Assembly (NCBI GenBank): GCA_001577635.1
Contig: LSBP01000001.1
Location: forward strand, 331,675-395,674
From: Halomonadaceae bacterium T82-2
GTDB taxonomy: Bacteria > Pseudomonadota > Gammaproteobacteria > Pseudomonadales > Halomonadaceae
Length of the DNA: 64,000 nt
Reading direction: 5' to 3'
Below, in pieces: positions 16,891 through 25,710 of the stretch (positions are counted from its first letter, which is position 1; every line of letters begins with the position of its first letter). The position numbers and the translations under genes are program-made. The notes under the pieces are model-generated. The model ran no database searches, was not told the DNA's origin, and worked only from the letters and a program-made list of their open reading frames with translations.

Positions 16891-18273
16891 CTACAGGGCT
16901 TCCAGGGCATCGGCCAGCTTGTCCACGGCGATCACCTCCATCCCCTCGGGCGACTGCCGCGGGGCGTTGCCGCGGGGCACGATGGCCCGGGTGAAGCCGT
17001 GCTTGGCGGCCTCGACGATGCGCTCCTGGCCGCTGGGCACCGGGCGAATCTCGCCGGACAGCCCGACCTCGCCGAATACCACCAGCTCGCGCGGCAGCGG
17101 GCGGTTCTGCAGGCTCGACACCACCGCCAGCAGCACCGCCAGGTCGGCGCTGGTCTCGAGCACCTTGACCCCGCCGACCACGTTGAGGAAGACGTCCTGA
17201 TCGCCGGTGAACAGCCCGCCGTGGCGGTGCAGCACGGCCAGCAGCATGGCCAGCCGGTTGGGATCGAGCCCCACCGCGACACGGCGCGGATTGCCCAGCG
17301 CCGACTCGTCGAGCAGCGCCTGCACCTCGACCAGGATCGGCCGGGTGCCCTCCCAGACCACCATCACCAGGCTGCCGGCGGCCTGCTCCTCGCCCCGCGA
17401 GAGGAAGATCGCGCTGGGATTCTTGACCTCCTTGAGGCCCTGCTCGAGCATCGCGAACACACCCAGCTCATTGACCGCGCCGAAGCGGTTCTTCTGGCCG
17501 CGCAGGGTGCGAAAGCGCGAGTCGCTGCCGCCCTCGAGCAGCAGCGAGGCGTCGATCATGTGCTCGAGCACCTTGGGGCCGGCCAGCGAGCCGTCCTTGG
17601 TGACATGGCCCACCAGCAGCAGCACGGTGCTCGAGCCCTTGGCGAAGCGCGTCAGCGCCGCCGCCGACTCGCGCACCTGGGCCACGCCGCCCGGCGCCGA
17701 GGAAATGTCCTCGAGGTGCATGGTCTGGATCGAGTCGATGATCAGCACGTCGGGCCGTTCGCGCTCGGCGACGCCGAGAATCGTCTCGATGCTGGTCTCG
17801 GCGAGCATCTTCAGCCCCTGGGTGGGCAGCTGAAGACGGTGGGCGCGCATCGCCACCTGCGACAGCGACTCCTCGCCGGTGACGTAGAGTACGCTGCGCT
17901 GCTGGGCCAACTTGCAGGCGGTCTGCAGCAGCAGGGTCGACTTGCCGGCGCCGGGGTGACCGCCCAGCAGCACCGCCGAGCCGGGCACCAGTCCGCCGCC
18001 CAGAACCCGGTCGAACTCGCCGAAGGTGGACGAGAAGCGCGGCACCTCGCTGAGATCGACGCTGCCCAGGTCGACCACCTCGCGGGACAGCGCCCCGGCA
18101 TAGCCGCCACGGCCGGTCGCCCCGGCGGTACTCGCCGTCGCGCCCGGGCGCGCGGGCGCCAGGCGCACCTCGCTGAGCGTGTTCCACTCGCGGCAGCTCG
18201 AGCACTGCCCCTGCCACTTGGTGTATTCGGCACCGCACTCGGTGCACACGAAGGCACTCTTCGCTCTGGCCAT
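16891..18273 (-). CDS. radA: DNA repair protein RadA
   Basis: A 460-residue RecA-like branch-migration protein of recombination. Order: N-terminal zinc finger C-X2-C-X(n)-C-X2-C (CTECGAEYTKWQGQCSSC), Walker A GGHPGAGKSTLL, Walker B LIIDSIQT, RadA-specific KNRFG motif (GQKNRFGAVNELG), then a Lon-protease-like C-terminal domain (EVGLSGEIRPV) without proteolytic function. The ribosome site is weak. The gene is bracketed by two direct copies of the repeat described at 16776 and 18424. Confidence 0.98.
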   Translation of the reverse strand: MARAKSAFVCTECGAEYTKWQGQCSSCREWNTLSEVRLAPARPGATASTAGATGRGGYAGALSREVVDLGSVDLSEVPRFSSTFGEFDRVLGGGLVPGSAVLLGGHPGAGKSTLLLQTACKLAQQRSVLYVTGEESLSQVAMRAHRLQLPTQGLKMLAETSIETILGVAERERPDVLIIDSIQTMHLEDISSAPGGVAQVRESAAALTRFAKGSSTVLLLVGHVTKDGSLAGPKVLEHMIDASLLLEGGSDSRFRTLRGQKNRFGAVNELGVFAMLEQGLKEVKNPSAIFLSRGEEQAAGSLVMVVWEGTRPILVEVQALLDESALGNPRRVAVGLDPNRLAMLLAVLHRHGGLFTGDQDVFLNVVGGVKVLETSADLAVLLAVVSSLQNRPLPRELVVFGEVGLSGEIRPVPSGQERIVEAAKHGFTRAIVPRGNAPRQSPEGMEVIAVDKLADALEAL

Positions 18274-18423
18274 GACGACTCTTGATCAGCGGAATGGGCG
18301 GGAAACGGGCACGCAACGACAGGGGCGGCCCGCAGGCCGCCCCGTCATGCGCTACCAACCGGGTCTGAAACTCTTTTCACAATTCATCAGGCGGGAGTGG
18401 GCTTTCCCGGCTGCAAGGCTTCG

Positions 18424-18506
18424 CGAGGGCGCTGTAAACCCATCCTTGGGCGCTACCTTTGCCATCCATGGCAAAGGACCCTCGTTCCGCCTTGCCCCCG
18501 GCGCCC
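18424..18506 (+). repeat. Structured dispersed repeat, copy B
   Basis: About 83 bp between nlpE-like and radA, matching copy A. Hairpin TTTGCCAT-CC-ATGGCAAA (18458..18475) is one G/C pair shorter on each arm than in copy A, so pairing is preserved. The rest of the 261-bp intergenic region (18274..18534) shows nothing else recognisable. Confidence 0.75.
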
Positions 18507-18534
18507 ATCTCCGAAGGAAACTGGGAAAAGGGTG

Positions 18535-19008
18535 TTACTGGCCGGTCTGGCTGCCCTGGCGCGTCAACCGCAGCGCCTCGCCGTTCTGGAAGCGGCGCTT
18601 CTGCGGGTCGATCAACTCCAGGGTGTCGGGGTTGAGCTTGAGGAAGTAGTAGACCTGCCCCTCGCCGTCCGGCGTCAGCTCGTAGACGGTGGCCTCGGGG
18701 TCGCTGTCGGTGCCGCTGAGCACGTCCCACTGCCCTTCGTAGTGCTCGGTGGGCGGATTCTGCGGGTGCTCGCGATAGCTGGCATCCAGCTGGAAGGTGC
18801 GATCGGCATCGCTGGCCTGCTCGTCACCCTTGAGCGCGACCGTGATGTCGATGCCCGCGCAGTTGCGGCACGGCAGCGTCCCCTCGTAGACGGCCGCCTG
18901 TTCGGCTGTGGCCGGCGCGCCCGGCGCCGTGCCCTGCTGGGTACCGGTGGCACACCCTGCCAGCAGCGCCAGCATCGCGGAACCGGCCAGCAACGTCCTG
19001 ATCTGCAT
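18535..19008 (-). CDS. NlpE-like lipoprotein
   Basis: A 157-residue precursor with a lipoprotein signal peptide (MQIRTLLAGSAMLALLAGC, lipobox LLAG-C at 19). The mature part resembles the NlpE N-terminal domain: VYEGTLPCRNCAGIDITVALKGD with the CxxC pair, Y..HPQNPPTEHYEGQWDVLSG, and a C-terminal LKLNPDTLELID segment. E. coli NlpE senses outer-membrane lipoprotein and surface stress through Cpx. This copy has only the N-terminal half. AGGAGG precedes the ATG at 19008. Confidence 0.85.
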   Translation of the reverse strand: MQIRTLLAGSAMLALLAGCATGTQQGTAPGAPATAEQAAVYEGTLPCRNCAGIDITVALKGDEQASDADRTFQLDASYREHPQNPPTEHYEGQWDVLSGTDSDPEATVYELTPDGEGQVYYFLKLNPDTLELIDPQKRRFQNGEALRLTRQGSQTGQ

Positions 19009-19106
19009 GTGAGTCCTCCTAACCTGTGAGCGTGAGCCGCCGTGGCGACATCCTGCCCACAGGATAGCGGCAAGCCACGCGGCTGGACAGCCCCGTGGCC
19101 GCCGGG

Positions 19107-20204
19107 TCAATCGAGCGTCGGGTAATCGGTATAACCTTCGGCGCCGCCGCCGTAGAAGGTTGCCGGGTCCGGCTCGTTGAGCGGTGCCTCACGGCGGAAG
19201 CGCTCGACGAGATCCGGGTTGGCGATGTAGGGCCGACCAAAGGCCGCGGCGTCCCCCAGACCGTCGCCGATCAGCACCTCGGCCCGCTCGGCGGTGTAAT
19301 GACCGCAGTAGATCAGCACGCCGTGGAAGCGCTCGCGCAGGTCGCGCCGGAAGGCGTCGGTCAGCTGCGGGCCTTCGCCGGTCCAGTCCGGCTCGTTGAT
19401 GTGCAGATAGGCGATGCCGCGCCGCGAGAGCTGCTCGGCCAGGTAGTGCATCATCGCTTCCGGCTCATCGTCGGACAGGCCGAAGATCTCGATGAACGGC
19501 GACAGGCGGATGCCCACCCGGTCGGCGCCCATCACCTCGCTGACCGCGTCGACCACCTCGAGCACCAGCCGCGCGCGATTGACCACGCTGCCGCCGTAAC
19601 GGTCGGTGCGCCGGTTGGCGCCGGTGGCCAGGAACTGCTGCAGCAGGTAGGCGTTGGCGGCATGCACCTCGACCATGTCGAAGCCGGCGCGCTTGGCGCG
19701 TCTGGCCGCCTGACGGTAGTCGTCGATGAGCGCCGGAATCTCGTCGAGTTCCAGCGCCCGCGGAGTGCTCACCGGGTAGCGTCCGGCGCTGCCGTCGGGG
19801 AATTCGGCGAAGCATTCGGCCCCTTCGCCGCGCAGGGCGCTCGGCGCCACCGGCTGACGCCCTTCGGGCTGGACAATCTCGTGGGAGACTCGGCCCACGT
19901 GCCAGAGCTGCAGCGCCATGCGGCCGCCGGCATCGTGCACGGCCTTGACCACCTTGCGCCAGCCGGCCTCCTGGGCATCGGTATAGATCCCCGGGGTATA
20001 GACGTAGCCCCGCGCGGTGGGCGAGATGTTGGTGGCTTCACTGATGATCAGCCCGGCGCCGGCGCGCTGGGCATAGTACTCGGCCTGCAGGTCGCCGGGC
20101 ACGCTGTCCGGGGTGCGGGCACGGGTCAGCGGCGCCATGATCACCCGGTTGGGCAGGGTCAGGCGGCCGATGTCCAGGGGGGAAAGCAGTGTCTCGTGCG
20201 CCAT
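19107..20204 (-). CDS. Old yellow enzyme family alkene reductase (NemA-like)
   Basis: A 365-residue FMN-dependent (alpha/beta)8 barrel reducing activated C=C bonds and electrophiles such as N-ethylmaleimide. Family marks: N-terminal LPNRVIMAPLTRAR, QLWHVGRVSH, catalytic His-Asn pair in VEVHAANAYLLQQF, NRRTDRYGGS, and a C-terminal FGRPYIANPDL. Full length. The gene stands alone on the minus strand downstream of hmp (132-bp gap). The physiological substrate is unknown. Confidence 0.93.
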   Translation of the reverse strand: MAHETLLSPLDIGRLTLPNRVIMAPLTRARTPDSVPGDLQAEYYAQRAGAGLIISEATNISPTARGYVYTPGIYTDAQEAGWRKVVKAVHDAGGRMALQLWHVGRVSHEIVQPEGRQPVAPSALRGEGAECFAEFPDGSAGRYPVSTPRALELDEIPALIDDYRQAARRAKRAGFDMVEVHAANAYLLQQFLATGANRRTDRYGGSVVNRARLVLEVVDAVSEVMGADRVGIRLSPFIEIFGLSDDEPEAMMHYLAEQLSRRGIAYLHINEPDWTGEGPQLTDAFRRDLRERFHGVLIYCGHYTAERAEVLIGDGLGDAAAFGRPYIANPDLVERFRREAPLNEPDPATFYGGGAEGYTDYPTLD

Positions 20205-20336
20205 GGTCTCTCCTTGGCCAGTCTCGTCATGAGTGGTGGAGGGAACATGGCGCTCGTTAGAGCCCTAATCAATGGCCGGCCATCATAGTTTTTTCCTATC
20301 CCGTGATCGGGTGGCACCATGAGGCCGGCCGGCGCC

Positions 20337-21515
20337 TTACGCCGCCAACGGCTGGGTCGGGCCGAAGGTCTCGAAGCGACGCTTCGCCTCGGGCACGTCC
20401 AGCGCGGCCAGTTCGGCGTTGACGTGGCTCATGAAGCCCTGCGGACCGACGATGTAGCACAGGGTCTGCTGCCCCGGCAGGTAGCGGGCCAGCAGCGCGC
20501 GGTCGACGAAACCGGCGTGATCCGGGGCATCGCTCTCGCGCGGCGCCTCGTAGAGGGTGACGGCCTTGAACTGCTGCGGATAGCGCGCCTCGAGGGCGGC
20601 CACTTCATCGGCAAAGGCGTGCACGCTGCCGTCGCGGGCGGCATGCAGATAGGTGACCTGGCGACCCTGTGCCAGCGCCTCGTCGGCCAGCGACAGCATC
20701 GGTGTCTGGCCCACGCCGCCGCTGATCAGCATCACCGGTTCGGCCCCTGCCTCCAGCGTCAGGTCGCCCGACGGCGGCAGCAGCTCGAGCCGCGCACCCT
20801 CGCTCATCGCTTCATGGAAGTGCTGGCTGACCCGGCCGCCCGGCTCGCGCTTGATCGACAGCCGGTAGGTCTTGCCGTTGGGCGGCGCGGACAGGCTGTA
20901 GTGGCGGTACACCGGCTCACCGTCGATGGTCAGCTTGACGCCGATGAACTGCCCCGGACGGAAGTCGGCCACCTGGCCGCCGTCCTCGGGCGCCAGAACG
21001 AAGGAGCGGATCTCGGCGCTCTCGTCACGGGTCTCGGCGACGCGGAAGGCGCGGGCCCCCTGCCAGCCGCCGGGGCGCGAGGCGAATTCCTGATAGGCTT
21101 CCGCCTCCAGCTCGATCAGCAGGCCGGCCAGCTCCTCGTAGACGCCCTGCCAGGCGGCGGCGATCTCGGGCGTGACGGCATCACCCAGCACCTCGCCGAT
21201 CGCCGCCATCAGGCACTCGCCGACGATCGGGTACTGGTCGGGGCGGATGCCCAGCGAGATGTGCTTGCCGACCACCAGCGACAGTGACGCCTTGGCCTGC
21301 TCGCGATCGCCACGCAGCTGCACGTAGCGCAGCACCGAGCCGGCCAGGGCGCGCGGCTGGCCACCGCTGGCCTGGTGGGCGGCGTTGAACAGCGCCTTGA
21401 CTTCCGGGTAGCGCTCGAACATCAGCGGGTAGAAGCGCGAGGTGATCGCCTCGAGATTGGCGGCGACGACGGGGGCGGTGGCGGCGACCAGCTCTTCCTG
21501 TTGCGGGGTCAGCAT
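20337..21515 (-). CDS. hmp: Flavohemoglobin / nitric oxide dioxygenase Hmp
   Basis: A 392-residue enzyme oxidising NO to nitrate with NAD(P)H. Globin domain (1-140) with proximal His in VVGKHISLGIRPDQYPIVGE and distal-pocket Tyr in SRFYPLMFERYP. FAD domain with YRHYSLSAPPNG and GRVSQHFHE. NAD domain with LISGGVGQTPMLSLAD and CYIVGPQGFM. AGGAG precedes the ATG by eight bases. It is transcribed divergently from a NorR-type activator across a 234-bp region with NorR boxes and a sigma-54 promoter, the same layout as fhp-fhpR in Pseudomonas. Confidence 0.98.
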   Translation of the reverse strand: MLTPQQEELVAATAPVVAANLEAITSRFYPLMFERYPEVKALFNAAHQASGGQPRALAGSVLRYVQLRGDREQAKASLSLVVGKHISLGIRPDQYPIVGECLMAAIGEVLGDAVTPEIAAAWQGVYEELAGLLIELEAEAYQEFASRPGGWQGARAFRVAETRDESAEIRSFVLAPEDGGQVADFRPGQFIGVKLTIDGEPVYRHYSLSAPPNGKTYRLSIKREPGGRVSQHFHEAMSEGARLELLPPSGDLTLEAGAEPVMLISGGVGQTPMLSLADEALAQGRQVTYLHAARDGSVHAFADEVAALEARYPQQFKAVTLYEAPRESDAPDHAGFVDRALLARYLPGQQTLCYIVGPQGFMSHVNAELAALDVPEAKRRFETFGPTQPLAA

Positions 21516-21557
21516 GCGTGAAACTCCTGAACTGAGGATGATGACGCCCTACCCTTC

Positions 21558-21572
21558 GCAAGGCACGTGCCA
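21558..21572 (-). promoter_or_regulatory. Sigma-54 promoter of hmp
   Basis: Minus-strand TGGCAC-GTGCC-TTGC is a perfect -24/-12 element (GG-N10-GC). It predicts a start near 21546 and a 5' leader of about 31 nt. A second, poorer match, TGGCAC-GCGGC-CTGC, lies at 21611..21625. Confidence 0.8.
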
Positions 21573-21691
21573 TCCCCCAGGCCCCGCGACAGCCTGCCGC
21601 AGCCTGCCTTGCAGGCCGCGTGCCAACGGCGCTGGAACGGCGCGAGGGGCCGGGCACCCGGCGGCGCGGGCCACATGCCAGGCTCGTTGCT

Positions 21692-21754
21692 GTACAAATG
21701 ACAGCCTTTTTGTTGTCATTCCGACAGAAACACCGCAAGGAGTGTCAGAATGAC
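21692..21754. promoter_or_regulatory. Three NorR-type binding sites
   Basis: Three GT-N7-AC cores lie in the hmp/norR intergenic region: GTACAAATGAC (21692..21702), GTCATTCCGAC (21715..21725) and GTCAGAATGAC (21744..21754). The third spans the norR start codon. They are about 150-205 bp upstream of the predicted hmp start, a normal enhancer distance. Three sites match the NorR hexamer-loading arrangement known from E. coli norVW. Confidence 0.7.
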
Positions 21755-23321
21755 ACGCTTCTATCAGGCACTGCGGGCGCTGCTGACCCGGCTGGCCGAC
21801 GGCGCCCCGCCCGAGACTCTGCCCGACGGCTGGTCGGATCTGCTCGGCACCCTGGTGGGCGACTACCCGGCCGATGCCAGCACCCTGATGGTCGCCACCG
21901 ATACGGGACTGCAGCCGGTGGCGGTGCTGGGCCTGCCCGCCGACGTGCGCGGCCGCCACTTCGCCCTCGCCGACCATCCGCGCCTGGCCGCCATCGCCAG
22001 CCACGACGCGGTGTGCCGCTTCCCGCCCGACAGCCCCCTGCCCGACCCCTTCGACGGCCTGCTCGACGAGGCGCTGAGCACGGTGCACGACTGCCTGGGT
22101 GTGGCGCTGCGCGACGGCGAGCGGTTGCTCGGGGTGCTGACGCTGGATGCCCTCGAGGCCGGACGGCTCGAGACGCTCGACGACGAGGAGCTGCTGGCCA
22201 AGGCGCATCTGCTGGCTACCTGCCTGCGCCTGGCCAGCCAGCTCAATCAGACCCGCTCGCGGCTCAGCGAGGCCCTCGACCAGGAGCGTCAGCCGCAGCC
22301 GGCCATGCACTGGAACAGCCCGGCCATGCGACGCCTCGACGAGACTATCGATCTGGTGGCGCCCACCGACATGTGCGTGCTGCTGCAGGGCGAGACGGGG
22401 GTCGGCAAGGAGCGCGTGGTACGCGCCCTGCACGCCCGCTCGAACCGCCACCAGGGCCCGCTGGTCCAGGTCAACTGTGCCAGCCTGCCGGAGTCGCTGA
22501 TCGAGAGCGAGCTGTTCGGTCACCGGCGCGGCGCCTTTTCCGGGGCGATTCAGGACCATCGCGGCCACTTCGCCATGGCCGACGGCGGCACGCTGATGCT
22601 CGACGAGATCGGGGAACTGCCGCTGGCCCTGCAGCCCAAGTTGCTGCGCGCCCTGCAGGAGGGCGAGATCCAGCCGCTGGGCAGCGAGCGCGTGCAGCGC
22701 GTGGATGTGCGGGTGATTGCCGTGACCAACCGCGACCTGGCCGCGGAGGCCGCCGCCGGGCGCTTTCGCGAGGACCTCTACCACCGGCTCAGCGCCTTCC
22801 CCCTCCAGGTGCCGCCGCTGCGCGAGCGCCGCGAGGATCTGCCGCTGCTGGCCGGTCACTTCCTCGCCGACAACCGGGTGCGCCTGGGCATCGGCAACCT
22901 GCGCCTGTCGGCCGACGCCGAGGCGGCACTGGCGGCCTGGCACTGGCCCGGCAACGTCCGTGAGCTGGAACACACCCTGGGACGTGCCGCGCTGCGGGCG
23001 CTGGGCGACAGCCTGGGCGAGGCCGGCGGACGGGACCCCGATACCCGGCGTCAGGCCGTGGTGCGCATCACCCGCGAGCACCTCGACCTGCCCGACACGG
23101 CCGCACCGGCACCGGCCGCGCCAACAGCCGCCGAGCGGGGGCCGGCCGGCACGACCGACAGGCCCGACGAGCCACTGCGCCCGGCCACCGAGCGCTTCCA
23201 GCGGCGCTACATCGCCGCGGCCCTCGACGCCCACGACGGCAACTGGTCGGCCACTGCCCGCGCACTGGGTGTGGACGGCGGCAACCTGCACCGCCTCGCC
23301 CGGCGCCTGGGGCTCAAGTAA
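21750..23321 (+). CDS. norR: NO-responsive sigma-54 activator NorR/FhpR
   Basis: A 523-residue enhancer-binding protein. The N-terminal GAF domain has FPPDSPLPDPFDGLL and VHDCLG (Cys115), resembling the NorR non-haem iron site; a residue that is Tyr in E. coli NorR is Phe101 here. The AAA+ domain has Walker A GETGVGKE (214-221) and loop GAFSGA (261-266), where the sigma-54-contacting GAFTGA normally has Thr. The C-terminal Fis-type HTH is in the last 40 residues (WSATARALGVDGGNLHRL). It probably activates hmp. FhpR is the better name if orthologous to the Pseudomonas protein. Confidence 0.92.
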   Translation: MTRFYQALRALLTRLADGAPPETLPDGWSDLLGTLVGDYPADASTLMVATDTGLQPVAVLGLPADVRGRHFALADHPRLAAIASHDAVCRFPPDSPLPDPFDGLLDEALSTVHDCLGVALRDGERLLGVLTLDALEAGRLETLDDEELLAKAHLLATCLRLASQLNQTRSRLSEALDQERQPQPAMHWNSPAMRRLDETIDLVAPTDMCVLLQGETGVGKERVVRALHARSNRHQGPLVQVNCASLPESLIESELFGHRRGAFSGAIQDHRGHFAMADGGTLMLDEIGELPLALQPKLLRALQEGEIQPLGSERVQRVDVRVIAVTNRDLAAEAAAGRFREDLYHRLSAFPLQVPPLRERREDLPLLAGHFLADNRVRLGIGNLRLSADAEAALAAWHWPGNVRELEHTLGRAALRALGDSLGEAGGRDPDTRRQAVVRITREHLDLPDTAAPAPAAPTAAERGPAGTTDRPDEPLRPATERFQRRYIAAALDAHDGNWSATARALGVDGGNLHRLARRLGLK

Positions 23322-23339
23322 CCCTTCTCTCCCCCGGGG

Positions 23340-25442
23340 TCAGGCCCCCGGGCGTGCCGCCTCGTTGACGCGATCGGCCTGGCTCACCACGCGATTGCGC
23401 CCCTGGCGCTTGGCCCGGTACATGGCCCGGTCGGCACGGGCGACCAGCGACTTGCGGTCATCCCCCGGACGCCACGCCGCCACCCCCAGGCTGACGGTCA
23501 CGTGCTCCGGGTAGCCGTCGATCTCGAGCCCGGCGATCAGCGCCCGCAGGCGTTCCGCCAGCCGGCAGGCCTCGCTCAGCGAGGTGCTCGAGGCCACGAT
23601 CACGAACTCCTCGCCCCCCCAGCGCCCCAGGTAGTCGCAGCCGCGCAGGGCGCCGCTGACGGCCTCGGTGAGCGCGATCAACACCCGGTCGCCCGCCTCG
23701 TGCCCGTGGACATCGTTGACCTGCTTGAAGTGGTCGACATCGAACAGCAGCAGCGCGCAATCACGGGCATAGCGCTGTGCGGCACTCAGCTCGGCGTCGA
23801 TGGTCTGCTCGATGCGGTAGCGGTTGTAGGCGCCGGTCAGCGGGTCGCGCAGCGCCAGCCGCTCGAGCCGCCGGTTGGCCTCGGCCAGCGCGGCCTTCTC
23901 CTGGCGCAGCTCACGGTTGAGGCCAGCGATCTCGTGGGCCGAGGCGACGATCGCCAGCACCTCGGCCAGGTCCATGGCGGCCAGCCGTTCGATGCGCTTC
24001 CAGACATCGCTGCTGTCCCGCACCGCGCGCTGCCAGGCGGCCAGCGCGGCACGCATCGCCGGGTAGGCCGAGGGGCTGGCGGCGGGCCGGGCGCTGCCCG
24101 GCATGCCCGACCAGCTGTGGCTGTCGTCCTGGGCGGCGCGGAACAGCATCAGCCAGTCGCGCCCGCTCTCGGTGGGCAGGGGAATCGCCAGCAGGCCGCA
24201 GGCCGGGGCCAGCGGCAGACCCGCGGTCATGGGATGATCGGCCAGGCTGTGGGTGTGCCAGGGGCCGACATGCTGATGCTCGCCGGCCAGCCGCTCGGCG
24301 AGGGTGTCGATCAGCGCCGCCGACGGCACCGTGCCGAGGGTGGCCAGTTCGCGGCCGTGAATCAGCACCGCCCCGGCGGCACGGAACAGCCCCAGCCATT
24401 CGCGGCCGTGGGCCTCCAGCAGAGCATGGGGCGACTGCGGCTGTCCGCGCTGTTCGGAAAGCAGGTCACGGCTGTCGCGCACCCGTTGCAGGAAGCCCGC
24501 CTCGACCCGCGCCTTGAGCAGGAACAGGCGCTGGGTGGCCATCTGCACCAGCGTATGGGTGGCGTCACGCCGCGTCGGGCTCAGCGACACGGCGGTATCG
24601 CTGTGGCACACCAGCATGCCCCAGACACCGGCATCACCGGGCATGCTCACCGTCAGCAGCGAGGTGACATCGATGGCATCGAGAAAGCGCCGCAAGGCGG
24701 TCGAGGGGGCCCGCAGCGGGCTGGCCTGGGGCTCGAGGCGACCGCCCTGCAGGGGGTCGCGCTGCGGCGTCAGCGATACCGCAGGCGCGGCCGCGTCGGG
24801 CAGATAGTAGACCGGGAAATCGCCATCGCAGCCCTGCAGGTGCGGCGGCAGGGCGTCGGCCGCGAAGCGTTGTCCCAGCAGGGCCGGGTATTCAGCATGG
24901 CGCGACTCGGCCACCGCGGCGACGTGCCCCAGGCCATCGAAACCGTAGACTACCACCCGCGGATAGCCGGTCATGTCGCGCACGCCGGCCACCAGCACCT
25001 CGAGCAGGGCGTCGGGATGATTGGCGCCGGCGACCCGGGTCAGCCACTGGTTGACTCCGCCCAGCAGCCGACGCCGGCCGCTGCCCGTCAGCGGTTCCAG
25101 CTCCAGCATCACCCGCTCGCCGTAGCGGTGCGCCATCAGCTGCAGGCGCTGGTTGCGACCGCCAACCCAGCGGCTGAAGGTCAGCGGGGCCGTGAGCCGG
25201 GTCTCGCCCTGCAGCTCGAGGCGCAGGCGGTGGGTCAGGCGGGCGCCGATCACCTGCTCCAGCGGCCGGTCCATCGCGTCGTCGGGCACCATGCCCAGCA
25301 GCACGGAGAGATTACGGCTGGCCTGCAGAACCCGCCGCGCCTCGGCATCGGCCACCAGCAGGGCGCCGTAGGGCTGAATCGTCAGGCCCGCGTCGGCGTC
25401 GGTGGACATCGGCTCGGGAAGGGAGGTGATCATCGGTTGCAT
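23340..25442 (-). CDS. Phytochrome-like diguanylate cyclase (PAS-GAF-PHY-GGDEF), no bilin Cys
   Basis: About 700 residues. The N-terminal segment IQPYGALLVADAE...VLQASRNLSVLLG is the phytochrome-type PAS domain, followed by a GAF-like domain (MTGYPRVVVYGFDGLGHVAAVAESR, in parts) and a PHY-like region (VWGMLVCH). No cysteine precedes the PAS domain, where bacteriophytochromes attach biliverdin, and the GAF motif PASDIP is degenerate (AADALP). The C-terminal GGDEF domain reads GGEEF with inhibitory site RGCD five residues upstream, so c-di-GMP synthesis with product inhibition is expected. A coiled coil (EIAGLNRELRQEKAALAEAN) links the halves. The start is uncertain: ATG 25442 has GGAGG ten bases upstream; ATGs at 25451 and 25406 are alternatives. 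Confidence 0.8.
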   Translation of the reverse strand: MQPMITSLPEPMSTDADAGLTIQPYGALLVADAEARRVLQASRNLSVLLGMVPDDAMDRPLEQVIGARLTHRLRLELQGETRLTAPLTFSRWVGGRNQRLQLMAHRYGERVMLELEPLTGSGRRRLLGGVNQWLTRVAGANHPDALLEVLVAGVRDMTGYPRVVVYGFDGLGHVAAVAESRHAEYPALLGQRFAADALPPHLQGCDGDFPVYYLPDAAAPAVSLTPQRDPLQGGRLEPQASPLRAPSTALRRFLDAIDVTSLLTVSMPGDAGVWGMLVCHSDTAVSLSPTRRDATHTLVQMATQRLFLLKARVEAGFLQRVRDSRDLLSEQRGQPQSPHALLEAHGREWLGLFRAAGAVLIHGRELATLGTVPSAALIDTLAERLAGEHQHVGPWHTHSLADHPMTAGLPLAPACGLLAIPLPTESGRDWLMLFRAAQDDSHSWSGMPGSARPAASPSAYPAMRAALAAWQRAVRDSSDVWKRIERLAAMDLAEVLAIVASAHEIAGLNRELRQEKAALAEANRRLERLALRDPLTGAYNRYRIEQTIDAELSAAQRYARDCALLLFDVDHFKQVNDVHGHEAGDRVLIALTEAVSGALRGCDYLGRWGGEEFVIVASSTSLSEACRLAERLRALIAGLEIDGYPEHVTVSLGVAAWRPGDDRKSLVARADRAMYRAKRQGRNRVVSQADRVNEAARPGA

Positions 25443-25650
25443 CAGGGCCATGCCTCCATGTCCGGGCTGCGAACGAGCACCGGACCGGTCAAGGCCATCA
25501 TTCGGCAGGAGGGCGGCCCGAGATGACGGCATTTCGCGCCCGGGAGGGGCGCCGCGAAGAATGCGCATAGCCTCGACAAATTCGCCGCCGAGTCAATGCC
25601 ACCTTGGTTCAACAAAAATGAAATTAGCCGCCCCGCCGACGCCGCCAACG

Positions 25651-25675
25651 AAAAGACCCCGCCAGGAGGCGGGGC
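25651..25675 (-). terminator. Terminator after ssb
   Basis: Stem CCCCGCC (25658..25664) and GGCGGGG (25669..25675), loop AGGA, followed on the minus strand by CTTTTC. Confidence 0.7.
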
Positions 25676-25710
25676 CGATACGGGGCATTCGAGAAACGCG
25701 CGACGCGCCC

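Noticed and set aside
21666..21680. Another GG-N10-GC match as hmp promoter
   Set aside because: It lies only about 11 bp from the first NorR box, too close for an enhancer, and lacks the TTGC -12; the site at 21558 is perfect.
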